From: Flavobacterium gelidilacus DSM 15343
GTDB lineage: Bacteria > Bacteroidota > Bacteroidia > Flavobacteriales > Flavobacteriaceae
Assembly: GCF_000422685.1 (NCBI RefSeq)
Contig: NZ_KE383904.1
Span: 320,257 to 384,256, forward strand
Reading direction: 5' to 3'
Length of the DNA: 64,000 nucleotides
The notes below the pieces were generated by a model, which had not been told where the DNA came from, searched no databases, and saw nothing but the letters and a program-made list of their open reading frames with translations. A program made the position numbers and the translations under genes. Below are positions 7,857 through 15,318 of this stretch, piece after piece. Every line of letters starts with the position of its first letter. Position 1 is the first letter of the stretch.

Positions 7857-8978
7857 ATGAAGAAAGATTTTTACGAAATATTAAGTGTTAGCAAATCTTC
7901 AACTACTGAAGAAATAAAGAAAGCTTACCGAAAAAAAGCGATTCAATATCATCCTGATAAAAACCCAGGTGATGCAGAGGCAGAAGAAAATTTTAAAACA
8001 GCTGCAGAAGCTTATGAAGTTCTTGGTGATGCTGACAAAAGAGCACGTTATGACAGAATGGGTCACGCTGCTTTTGATGGTGCTGGTGGATTTGGTGGAG
8101 GAAGTCAACATATGAACATGGATGACATCTTTAGCCAATTTGGAGATATCTTTGGAAGTGCCTTTGGAGGTGGTTTCGGTGGAGGATTTAATGGAGGTGG
8201 TCAACGTAGAGTGAAAGGGAGTAACCTTAGAATAAAAGTAAAATTAACACTTGAAGAAATAGCTAATGGTGTTGAGAAAAAAGTAAAAGTAAAACGTAAG
8301 GTACAAGCTGCTGGTGCTACTTTTAGAACTTGTGCTACATGTAATGGTCAAGGACAAGTTATGCGTGTTTCTAATACTATTTTAGGTAGAATGCAAACAG
8401 CTGCAACTTGCCCAACTTGTCAAGGTTCTGGACAAATTTTAGATAAAAAACCAGAAGGTTCAGATGCATTTGGAATGTTGGTGGACGAAGATACAGTTTC
8501 AATTAAAATTCCAGCTGGAGTTGTTGATGGAATGCAATTAAAAGTTTCTGGAAAAGGAAATGAAGCACCAGGAAGCAACAGTATACCAGGTGATTTAATT
8601 GTAGCCATTGAAGAAATTGAGCATGAATTTTTAAAACGTGAAGGTGAAAATCTTCATTATGATTTGTATGTAAGTTTTCCAGAAGCTGCTTTAGGAGTTT
8701 CAAAAGAAATTGATACAGTTTCCGGAAAAGTTAGAATCAAATTAGATGAAGGAATTCAATCTGGAAAAATATTAAGGTTAAAAGGAAAAGGTATTCCAAG
8801 CATAAATTCTTATGGAAATGGAGACTTACTTGTTCATGTAAATGTTTGGACACCAAAGACATTGAATAAAGAACAAAAGAATTTCTTCGAAAGTATGATT
8901 TCAGAAGAAAACTTTATTCCAAAACCTGAAAAGTCAGATAAATCTTTTTTTGAAAAAGTTAAGGATATGTTTTCGTAA
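7857..8978 (+). CDS. dnaJ: Chaperone DnaJ with shortened zinc region
   Basis: An Hsp40 co-chaperone that stimulates DnaK ATPase and delivers substrates. It has 373 residues: J domain at 1-70 with the HPD triad (IQYHPDKNPGD), a Gly/Phe-rich linker at about 75-120, the substrate-binding barrel, and the dimerisation tail. The cysteine-rich region between about 155 and 195 contains only two CxxCxGxG motifs (CATCNGQG and CPTCQGSG), where classical DnaJ has four. The zinc region is therefore about half size and could hold one zinc site at most. I recall this as common in the family rather than damage, because the frame and flanking blocks are intact. Confidence 0.95.
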   Translation: MKKDFYEILSVSKSSTTEEIKKAYRKKAIQYHPDKNPGDAEAEENFKTAAEAYEVLGDADKRARYDRMGHAAFDGAGGFGGGSQHMNMDDIFSQFGDIFGSAFGGGFGGGFNGGGQRRVKGSNLRIKVKLTLEEIANGVEKKVKVKRKVQAAGATFRTCATCNGQGQVMRVSNTILGRMQTAATCPTCQGSGQILDKKPEGSDAFGMLVDEDTVSIKIPAGVVDGMQLKVSGKGNEAPGSNSIPGDLIVAIEEIEHEFLKREGENLHYDLYVSFPEAALGVSKEIDTVSGKVRIKLDEGIQSGKILRLKGKGIPSINSYGNGDLLVHVNVWTPKTLNKEQKNFFESMISEENFIPKPEKSDKSFFEKVKDMFS

Positions 8979-9005
8979 TTAAATTTAATTAGTTACATTT
9001 GAACA

Positions 9006-9037
9006 TCACTTTTTTAGGAAAGTGAATTTTTCTTTTT
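9006..9037 (+). terminator. Terminator 1 after dnaJ
   Basis: TCACTTT (9006-9012) pairs with AAAGTGA (9019-9025), followed by ATTTTTCTTTTT. Confidence 0.75.
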
Positions 9038-9050
9038 CATAGCAATTTTT

Positions 9051-9089
9051 CCCATCTTAAAGTTTATTCATTAAGGTGGGTTTTTTTTT
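9051..9089 (+). terminator. Terminator 2 after dnaJ
   Basis: CCCATCTTAA (9051-9060) pairs with TTAAGGTGGG (9071-9080) with one wobble pair, followed by nine T. This tandem arrangement isolates the heat-shock operon from the ABC exporter genes. Confidence 0.85.
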
Positions 9090-9138
9090 GTAACAAAACT
9101 CACAGAATTCCAACTAATACAATAAATCTCTTTTTTAA

Positions 9139-10062
9139 ATGAATTCTATACTAGAAGTAAAAAATGTAGTAAAGCAATTTGGTGATTACAAAGCACTAAA
9201 TGATGTTAGTTTTACTATTCCAGAAGGAAGTATTTACGGCTTACTTGGTCCAAATGGAGCAGGAAAAACAACTTTAATTCGAATCATTAATCAAATTACT
9301 ATGCCAGATTCTGGTGAAGTTTTTTTAGATGGAAAAAAATTAAGCCCTTCAGATATTCAACATATTGGTTATATGCCAGAAGAACGTGGTTTGTATAAAA
9401 CTATGAAAGTAGGAGAGCAATGTCTTTATTTGGCTCAGTTAAAAGGACTTTCTAAAGAAGACGCCAAAAAACAACTTAAATATTGGTTTGAAAAATTAGA
9501 GATTGAAGGTTGGTGGAACAAAAAAATTCAAGAGCTTTCAAAAGGAATGGCTCAAAAGATTCAATTTGTAGTAACTGTACTTCACAAACCAAAATTATTA
9601 ATATTAGACGAACCTTTTTCAGGATTTGATCCAGTAAACGCTAATTTAATTAAAGACGAAATTATTGAATTAAACAAACAAGGAACTTCAATTATCTTTT
9701 CAACACACAGAATGGAAAGTGTAGAGGAAATGTGTGATTATATAGCTTTAATTCACAAGTCAAACAAGCTTATCGAAGGAAAATTAGTTGATGTGAAAAA
9801 AGAATACAGAACCAATACTTTTGAAGTAGGAATAATTTCTCCAAACGTAGAAGGTTTAATGTATGATTTAACGCAGAAATTTAAAGTAGGACAAACTAAT
9901 TTCAAATCTTTAAATGATGATATAAAATTAGACGTCCAATTAGGAGAACATCATTCCAATGATTTGTTGAGTATTTTAACCAAAAACGGTCAAGTAACTC
10001 ATTTTTTAGAGAAAATTCCAAGTGTAAACGATATATTCATTCAAACTGTAAGTAATAAATAA
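9139..10062 (+). CDS. ABC transporter ATP-binding protein (NatA-like)
   Basis: A 307-residue cytoplasmic ATPase subunit. Walker A is GPNGAGKTT (about residue 36), the signature is ELSKGMAQK, and Walker B is LLILDEPFSGFDP with the H-loop FSTHRM. The C-terminal ~80 residues resemble the DUF4162 tail found on exporters of the NatA type. The last base of its stop codon is the first base of the next ATG (overlap at 10062), so it is translationally coupled to the permease. The likely role is export of an ion or hydrophobic compound; the substrate cannot be told. Confidence 0.92.
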   Translation: MNSILEVKNVVKQFGDYKALNDVSFTIPEGSIYGLLGPNGAGKTTLIRIINQITMPDSGEVFLDGKKLSPSDIQHIGYMPEERGLYKTMKVGEQCLYLAQLKGLSKEDAKKQLKYWFEKLEIEGWWNKKIQELSKGMAQKIQFVVTVLHKPKLLILDEPFSGFDPVNANLIKDEIIELNKQGTSIIFSTHRMESVEEMCDYIALIHKSNKLIEGKLVDVKKEYRTNTFEVGIISPNVEGLMYDLTQKFKVGQTNFKSLNDDIKLDVQLGEHHSNDLLSILTKNGQVTHFLEKIPSVNDIFIQTVSNK

Positions 10063-11363
10063 TGAAAACATTATCCTTAATAATAAAAAGAGAATTTATT
10101 GCCAAAGTTCGAAACAAGTCTTTTATAGTAATGACATTTTTAAGTCCATTATTATTTGTAGGAATTGCAGTTTTTGTTGGTTTTTTAGCTTCGATGGATA
10201 AAGATGAAGCTACTCAAATTGCTATTCACGATGAAGCAGGATTATTCAAAAATGAATTCAAAAATGATAAAAATACGCATTATATCGATATTTCGTTCAT
10301 GACTTTTGAGACGGCTAAAGACACTGCAAGTAATAATTATGATGGTTTATTATATATTCCGAAAGTAGATTCTATACAACAACTAGCTTCAAAAGTCGAA
10401 TATATTTCAGAAGATAGTCCAAGTATAGATTTCATTACAGATGTTGAGCATATTGTAGATTCTACATTAACATCAGATAAGTTAAAAATATTAGGTTTTG
10501 ATGCCAAAAAAATTGAAGAAGCAACAGTAAATTCAGATTTAAAACTTTCAAAATTTTCAGGAGAAGAAACCGTAAGAGGAATCAATGAAATTAAATTAAT
10601 TATTGGAGGAGTTTTTGGATATCTAATTATGATGTTCATCGTCATATACGGAAATTTTGTAATGCGAAGCGTTATTGAAGAAAAAACGAACCGAATTATT
10701 GAAATCATTATTTCATCAGTAAAACCATTTCAATTAATGATGGGGAAAATAATAGGTAACTCATTAGCCGGAATTCTTCAATTTGCAATTTGGGCAATTG
10801 TTGGTGGAATCTTGTTTTTTATATTTTCATATTTTTTAGGCATGCAAATGGGCGCATCTTCGCCAACAGATATGGTTGCAAATGCAGAAACTACAGGTTT
10901 TGCAGCAAATATTCCATTATATATTAATGAATTAAAGAGTTTGCCAATTGCAACTTTATTAATCAGTTTTATAATTTACTTTATTGGAGGTTATTTTCTT
11001 TATAGTTCATTTTATGCAGCCATTGGAGCTGCAGTTGATTCTGAAACTGATTCACAACAGTTTTTGTTGCCAATAATTTTACCTTTGGTTTTAGGTGTTT
11101 ATATTGGGTTTTTTACAGTTCTAAATGATCCTCACGGAACTATTGCAACTGTGTTTTCGATTTTTCCATTAACTTCTCCTATTGTTATGTTAATGCGAAT
11201 ACCATTTGGTGTGCCTTTGTGGCAATTGATACTTTCCATAGTTATTTTGTTTGCAACCTTCTTATTTGTAGTATGGTTTGCAGCAAAAATATATAGAGTT
11301 GGAATTCTTATGTATGGAAAAAAACCAACTTGGAAAGAACTTTACAAATGGTTAAAATACTAA
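10062..11363 (+). CDS. ABC-2 family permease (NatB-like)
   Basis: A 433-residue inner-membrane protein: one helix at 20-40 (SFIVMTFLSPLLFVGIAVF), a large extracytoplasmic loop of about 130 residues, then five or more helices from about 180. EEKTNRIIEIIISSVKPFQLM is the conserved cytoplasmic coupling segment of ABC-2 permeases of this type. It pairs with the ATPase whose stop overlaps its start, and is followed after 3 bases by the MscS gene, suggesting a three-gene operon. Confidence 0.9.
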   Translation: MKTLSLIIKREFIAKVRNKSFIVMTFLSPLLFVGIAVFVGFLASMDKDEATQIAIHDEAGLFKNEFKNDKNTHYIDISFMTFETAKDTASNNYDGLLYIPKVDSIQQLASKVEYISEDSPSIDFITDVEHIVDSTLTSDKLKILGFDAKKIEEATVNSDLKLSKFSGEETVRGINEIKLIIGGVFGYLIMMFIVIYGNFVMRSVIEEKTNRIIEIIISSVKPFQLMMGKIIGNSLAGILQFAIWAIVGGILFFIFSYFLGMQMGASSPTDMVANAETTGFAANIPLYINELKSLPIATLLISFIIYFIGGYFLYSSFYAAIGAAVDSETDSQQFLLPIILPLVLGVYIGFFTVLNDPHGTIATVFSIFPLTSPIVMLMRIPFGVPLWQLILSIVILFATFLFVVWFAAKIYRVGILMYGKKPTWKELYKWLKY

Positions 11364-11366
11364 CAA

Positions 11367-12191
11367 ATGCAAGAAATATTAGACATATTAAATTATAAAT
11401 TAATTGATGGTGAGAAAATAAAATTCACCTTACTTAATCTTATTTTTTTAGTAGGAATTATTGTTATAACTACTTTTGTGTTAAAATTTGTTAGAAGTAT
11501 TGTTACTCGAAAATTACCGTTAGAAGATAAAAATAAGTTTATTAGTGTTTTTCAATTTATTAAATACCTGGTTTATGTCTTTGCTATAATGTTTACTTTA
11601 GATGCTTCTGGAGTAGATATGAAAATATTCTTAACAGCTTCGGCAGCTTTATTTGTTGGACTTGGATTTGCGCTTCAAACCTTTTTCTTAGACATTATTT
11701 CTGGCGTTTTAATGATTTTAGATCAATCACTTCACGTTGGAGATATTATAGAAGTAGATGGAAAAGTCGGAATCGTAAAAGAAATTCGTTTAAGAACAAC
11801 TCGAATGGTTACCCGAAACGATAGAGTTATGGTTATTCCAAACAATAAATTCATGACCGATATTTTGTTCAACTGGACACAAAATACAACTACAAATAGA
11901 GAGCAAGTGAAAGTCGGAGTTGCATATGGTAGCGATGTAAATCTGGTAAAACGTATCTTAGAAGATTGTGCAAAAAATACCATAGACGTGGTAGAAGAAG
12001 ATAAAATTTTAGTACTGTTTGAAGACTTTGCCGATTCATCTCTAAATTTTTCTCTCTATTTTTATGTTAATGACGGAATGAAAAGTCCAAAAATTCAAAG
12101 TGATATTCGTTTCAAAATCGATGCAGCTTTTAGACAAAATAATATCGCAATTCCTTTTCCACAAAGAGATATTCACATCATAAATAAATAA
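11367..12191 (+). CDS. Small-conductance mechanosensitive channel, MscS family
   Basis: A 274-residue protein with three transmembrane helices in the first ~130 residues. The pore helix has the Ala/Gly-rich pattern AALFVGLGFALQTFFLDIIS, followed by the beta-domain block VGDIIEVDGKVGIVKEI, TRNDRVMVIPNNKFM and a C-terminal alpha/beta vestibule. It opens when membrane tension rises after osmotic down-shock. The gene starts 3 bases after the ABC permease stop, so the two are co-transcribed. Confidence 0.92.
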   Translation: MQEILDILNYKLIDGEKIKFTLLNLIFLVGIIVITTFVLKFVRSIVTRKLPLEDKNKFISVFQFIKYLVYVFAIMFTLDASGVDMKIFLTASAALFVGLGFALQTFFLDIISGVLMILDQSLHVGDIIEVDGKVGIVKEIRLRTTRMVTRNDRVMVIPNNKFMTDILFNWTQNTTTNREQVKVGVAYGSDVNLVKRILEDCAKNTIDVVEEDKILVLFEDFADSSLNFSLYFYVNDGMKSPKIQSDIRFKIDAAFRQNNIAIPFPQRDIHIINK

Positions 12192-12195
12192 AATT

Positions 12196-12311
12196 TTTAG
12201 AAACAGCAGGTTTGGGCTTTATCTAGTCATGTAATTCCTGCTGTCCATTCTATTTTTTTATCTCGTTTTAAAACGAGATAAAAAAGATGCCATTCCCATC
12301 AGGGTTAGATA
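12196..12311 (-). repeat. Dispersed structured repeat, copy 2 (inverted)
   Basis: The minus strand matches 638-750 over its whole length except the central hairpin and about seven substitutions near the 3' part. The hairpin is a perfect 32-base palindrome (12254-12285, core TATCTCGTTTT / AAAACGAGATA), while copy 1 has TATAGTTT / AAACTGTA in the same place. The stem ACAGCAGG / CCTGCTGT is perfect here. The element begins 5 bases after the mscS stop and ends beside the promoter of the next gene. Confidence 0.8.
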
Positions 12312-12315
12312 GCCA

Positions 12316-12341
12316 TTTGTCTTTATTTTTTACTAACTTTG
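12316..12341 (+). promoter_or_regulatory. Candidate promoter of the sigma-54-type regulator gene
   Basis: TAACTTTG at 12334-12341 is a perfect -7 word. TTTG at 12316-12319 is only 14 bases upstream, shorter than usual. The dispersed repeat ends at 12311, immediately upstream. The ATG at 12380 follows. Confidence 0.5.
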
Positions 12342-12379
12342 CTCATAATTTTTTACGAATAACCTTTATCCTAAACTTG

Positions 12380-13543
12380 ATGCCAAAAATACTAATTATA
12401 GAAGACGAAGCCACGATTCGTAGAGTGCTAACAAAAATCCTTTCAGAAGAAAACGATAGTTATATAGTAGAAGAAGCAGAAGATGGATTAAAAGGAATTG
12501 AAAAAATAAAAAATGAAGATTACGATTTGGTTTTGTGCGACATCAAAATGCCAAGAATGGATGGTGTTGAAGTCTTAGAAGCTGTAAAAAAAATCAAACC
12601 CGAAATTCCAATGGTTATGATTTCAGGTCACGGAGATTTAGAAACAGCTGTAAACACAATGCGTTTAGGCGCTTTTGATTACATTTCAAAACCACCAGAT
12701 TTAAACAGATTGTTAAATACAGTTCGTAACGCTTTAGATAAAAAACAACTAGTAGTTGAAAATAAAAACCTAAAGAAAAAAGTCAGTAAGAACTATCAAA
12801 TGATCGGTAATAGCGACGAAATTAATCATATTAGAACTATGATTGATAAAGTTGCTCCAACAGATGCAAGAGTTTTAATTACTGGGCCAAACGGAACAGG
12901 GAAAGAATTAGTAGCTCATCAATTACACGAAAAAAGTGATCGTTCATCTGCGCTAATTATAGAAGTAAATTGTGCAGCAATTCCAAGTGAATTAATAGAA
13001 AGTGAATTATTTGGACATGTAAAAGGTGCATTTACTTCAGCCATTAAAGACAGAGCTGGAAAATTTGAAGCCGCTCACAAAGGAACAATCTTCCTAGATG
13101 AAATTGGCGATATGAGCTTGCCGGCTCAAGCAAAAGTGCTACGTGCTTTACAAGAAAATTTAATACAAAGAGTAGGAGCAGATAAAGACATTAAAGTAGA
13201 TGTTAGAGTTATTGCTGCTACTAATAAAGATTTGAAAAAAGAAATAGCAGAAGGTCGTTTTAGAGAAGACTTATATCATCGTTTGGCTGTAATCTTAATA
13301 AATGTTCCATCATTAAACGAAAGAAGAAACGATATTCCAGAATTAATTGAACATTTCACTAATAAAATAGCAGAAGAACAAGGAAATTCGGTTAAAAGTT
13401 TTTCAAAACAAGCCATCAAACTATTACAAGAATACGATTGGACAGGAAATATTCGTGAACTTCGTAATGTAGTAGAAAGGTTAATAATTTTAGGAGGAAC
13501 AGAGATTTCTGAAAATGATGTAAAAATGTTCGCAAGCAAATAA
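12380..13543 (+). CDS. Sigma-54-type response regulator without DNA-binding domain
   Basis: A 387-residue protein: receiver domain at 1-120 (IIEDEATIRRV, phosphoacceptor in VLCDIKMPRMDG, ISGHGD, lysine in YISKPPDL), then an AAA+ domain with Walker A ITGPNGTGKELVAHQLH, Walker B GTIFLDEIGDM and the R-finger region RFREDLYHRL. The sigma-54 contact loop, normally GAFTGA, reads GAFTSA. The protein ends at NDVKMFASK, right after the AAA+ lid, so the usual Fis-type HTH is absent. Only a short spacer follows the stop, so this is not a simple frameshift. The start at 12380 is chosen because the receiver begins there and the promoter lies upstream. Confidence 0.88.
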   Translation: MPKILIIEDEATIRRVLTKILSEENDSYIVEEAEDGLKGIEKIKNEDYDLVLCDIKMPRMDGVEVLEAVKKIKPEIPMVMISGHGDLETAVNTMRLGAFDYISKPPDLNRLLNTVRNALDKKQLVVENKNLKKKVSKNYQMIGNSDEINHIRTMIDKVAPTDARVLITGPNGTGKELVAHQLHEKSDRSSALIIEVNCAAIPSELIESELFGHVKGAFTSAIKDRAGKFEAAHKGTIFLDEIGDMSLPAQAKVLRALQENLIQRVGADKDIKVDVRVIAATNKDLKKEIAEGRFREDLYHRLAVILINVPSLNERRNDIPELIEHFTNKIAEEQGNSVKSFSKQAIKLLQEYDWTGNIRELRNVVERLIILGGTEISENDVKMFASK

Positions 13544-13548
13544 AATTC

Positions 13549-13574
13549 ATTGCCGTTCGGCTTCAGCCAACGGA
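13549..13574 (+). repeat. GTTCGGCT...AGCCAAC hairpin repeat, copy 2
   Basis: CCGTT (13553-13557), a bulged C, GGCT, loop TC, AGCC, AACGG. The stem is perfect apart from the bulge. It starts 6 bases after the regulator stop and resembles 5298-5322. It could act as an mRNA 3'-end structure between this gene and the helicase-like gene. Confidence 0.6.
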
Positions 13575-13587
13575 ATAAAGTTAAAAA

Positions 13588-14202
13588 ATGAAATTAAAAA
13601 AAATAAATCAAGGACTTCAGAACGGATTAATTCGAAATGGATTAACAGAAGCCAACGAATTACAACAAGAAACATTCTCTATTATTAAAAGTGGAGTAGA
13701 TGCTGTTATCCAATCTAAAAAAGGTTCAGGAAAAACTACTACTATTGTTTTAAATGTAATTCAAAAATTAAATGAGCCTAAAGAACAATCTCCTAGAGCT
13801 TTAGTTTTTGTTGACGATAAGCCCCAAGTTTTAGAAATGGTTGAATTGTTCAAACAATTAGGAAAAGACAATGAAGTAAGAGTCTATGGAGTTCATGATA
13901 AAACGGATTTAGACGAGGACAAAAATCAAATTTCAGACGGAATCGACGTATTAGTCGGAACAGCAAATAAATTAAACTTTATGTTTTCTTCAGCAGGTTT
14001 CAATGTAAATCGCTTAAAAGTAATGATAGTTGACGATGCAGATAATTTGTTTAGAAATAGAATGGATTCTCCTATATTAAGAATGTCTGATAGTATGCCA
14101 AGAATTCAAAAAATATTCTTTTGTAATCAAATAACAGAAAGAGTAGAAGCTTTGGCAGAAAGAATAATGATTGAACCTATGTTCATAGAATTTGACGAAT
14201 AA
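13588..14202 (+). CDS. DEAD/DEAH-box helicase-like protein, one RecA lobe only
   Basis: A 204-residue protein that matches just the N-terminal RecA domain of DEAD-box RNA helicases: Q-motif-like region (GLTEANELQQETFSIIKSG), Walker A SKKGSGKTTT, and motif II VMIVDDADNLF (DDAD in place of DEAD). Motif III and the complete C-terminal lobe (motifs IV-VI) are missing. The next 54 bases and the DUF2007 gene show no remnant of them, so it is a compact protein rather than an interrupted gene. Without the second lobe it is unlikely to unwind RNA on its own; it may bind ATP or RNA (inference). Confidence 0.75.
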   Translation: MKLKKINQGLQNGLIRNGLTEANELQQETFSIIKSGVDAVIQSKKGSGKTTTIVLNVIQKLNEPKEQSPRALVFVDDKPQVLEMVELFKQLGKDNEVRVYGVHDKTDLDEDKNQISDGIDVLVGTANKLNFMFSSAGFNVNRLKVMIVDDADNLFRNRMDSPILRMSDSMPRIQKIFFCNQITERVEALAERIMIEPMFIEFDE

Positions 14203-14256
14203 TTTTTGTATATTTATTGTACTATTTCAACAAACGATTACTTAATATAATATAAA

Positions 14257-14475
14257 ATGGCACTAGTAAAAATATTTTCAGGAAGCGAAATCATTGCAAT
14301 GGCTTTGGACGCAAAATTACAAGAAAAAGAAATTACCACTTTAGTTAAAAACAACTTACAATCAGCAAGAGTAGCTGGTTTTGGTAATACAGATTTAGCA
14401 GTTGAAATTTTTATCAATGAAGCAGACAGAGAAAAAGCTGATCCTATCATCGATGACTTTAAAATGAATTTATAA
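14257..14475 (+). CDS. DUF2007 domain protein
   Basis: A 72-residue soluble protein matching the DUF2007 pattern (start ALVKIFSGSEIIAMALDAKL, end NEADREKADPIIDDF). The domain is a small alpha/beta fold annotated as a putative signal-transducing protein; no function is proven. It is 54 bases after the helicase-like gene and ends at a strong terminator, so it may be the last gene of that unit. Confidence 0.85.
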   Translation: MALVKIFSGSEIIAMALDAKLQEKEITTLVKNNLQSARVAGFGNTDLAVEIFINEADREKADPIIDDFKMNL

Positions 14476-14480
14476 TACAT

Positions 14481-14517
14481 AAAAAAACCACTTTTCATTT
14501 AGAAAAGTGGTTTTTTT
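14481..14517. terminator. Bidirectional terminator
   Basis: Arms AAAAAAACCACTTTT (14481-14495) and AAAAGTGGTTTTTTT (14503-14517) around a 7-base loop, between the convergent DUF2007 and yceI genes. Confidence 0.92.
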
Positions 14518-14531
14518 ATTAGAAGAAGAAA

Positions 14532-15146
14532 TTATTGAAACAAAACTTCTCCCATAATATCTACTGTTTCCCAAGTTTTACTTACTCCATCAGGACCTTT
14601 GTGTAAGTCATAACAAACTTTATTGATTGCAGCTAAAGCTTTTTCACCACCGAAATCATTCAAATTTAAAGTAGTTTTCATACTTAATAAATTGTTTTCA
14701 AAAGTATATTCTAATGGAATTTGCTTAGTAACATCATTCATAGAAAGCGTCATAAACAACTGATTATCTCTAAAGTTTAAAATTCCAGATAATAATTCAG
14801 TGTTTTTTAAAGTTCCAAAAAAGAATGTTTTTAATTTAGAATCTCTATCAGGATTATTTGTAAACAAACTGCTTACTGGTATAGAAAACGCAACACCTTC
14901 TAGTACTTGTTCTGGAGAAGTACCTGTTTTTACATCTTTCAATTCAATTTGAGTAAAACTTCCACCAACTGCAACTTTGTCTGTTGTTTTAAAAGCAGTC
15001 CATTTTACTTTTGTAGAATCATTTACAATAGTCAAACCTTTAACTTCTTCTTTAGTTTCGGTTGGAGTTTCTGTTTTTTCTTCTTTTTTACAACTTGTAA
15101 AAGTCACAAAAGCTAATCCTAAGATTAATACACTTAATTTTTTCAT
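14532..15146 (-). CDS. YceI-family lipoprotein, second copy
   Basis: A 204-residue protein with lipobox FVTFTSCKKE, so probably lipid-anchored. The YceI-like barrel covers about residues 38-204; STKVKWTAFKTTDKVAVGGSF corresponds to the first strands. It is more divergent than the copy at 6408-7052 and carries a longer charged linker after the cysteine (EEKTETPTETKEEVK). It has its own leader with a small hairpin. A role in binding a lipid or quinone-like molecule is possible from family knowledge only. Confidence 0.85.
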   Translation of the reverse strand: MKKLSVLILGLAFVTFTSCKKEEKTETPTETKEEVKGLTIVNDSTKVKWTAFKTTDKVAVGGSFTQIELKDVKTGTSPEQVLEGVAFSIPVSSLFTNNPDRDSKLKTFFFGTLKNTELLSGILNFRDNQLFMTLSMNDVTKQIPLEYTFENNLLSMKTTLNLNDFGGEKALAAINKVCYDLHKGPDGVSKTWETVDIMGEVLFQ

Positions 15147-15163
15147 TTTATGTTGAATTTTTA

Positions 15164-15182
15164 TGCTGAATTAATTTCAGCA
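15164..15182. repeat. CTGA...TCAG hairpin repeat, third copy
   Basis: TGCTGAA (15164-15170), loop TTAAT, TTCAGCA (15176-15182), followed by TCTGTT as in the copy at 4556. It lies in the 5' leader of the second yceI gene, 18 bases before the ATG. Confidence 0.65.
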
Positions 15183-15208
15183 TCTGTTGATTAAAATTAT
15201 TTAATATT

Positions 15209-15216
15209 CAAAGGTA
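15209..15216 (-). promoter_or_regulatory. Candidate -7 element of the second yceI gene
   Basis: The minus strand reads TACCTTTG, a perfect TAnnTTTG, 63 bases before the ATG. No clear upstream TTTG. The hairpin repeat would be in the leader RNA. Confidence 0.5.
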
Positions 15217-15269
15217 ATAAGATTATTAAATTGAATCTAAAGACAAGTGTTAATTATTGATTAAAAATA

Positions 15270-15300
15270 AAAAAGGCAACCAAAATTTGATTGCCTTTTA
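15270..15300 (-). terminator. Terminator of the secreted protein gene at 15319
   Basis: AAAAGGCAA (15271-15279) pairs with TTGCCTTTT (15291-15299). On the minus strand the stem is followed by a T-rich run, 19 bases after the stop of the gene. Confidence 0.8.
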
Positions 15301-15318
15301 TTTTGAAATTATTTGAAA

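Noticed and set aside
12380..14202. Missing domains of the regulator and helicase due to frameshift
   Set aside because: Downstream sequences in all frames do not encode the missing HTH or second RecA lobe, so the proteins are naturally short.
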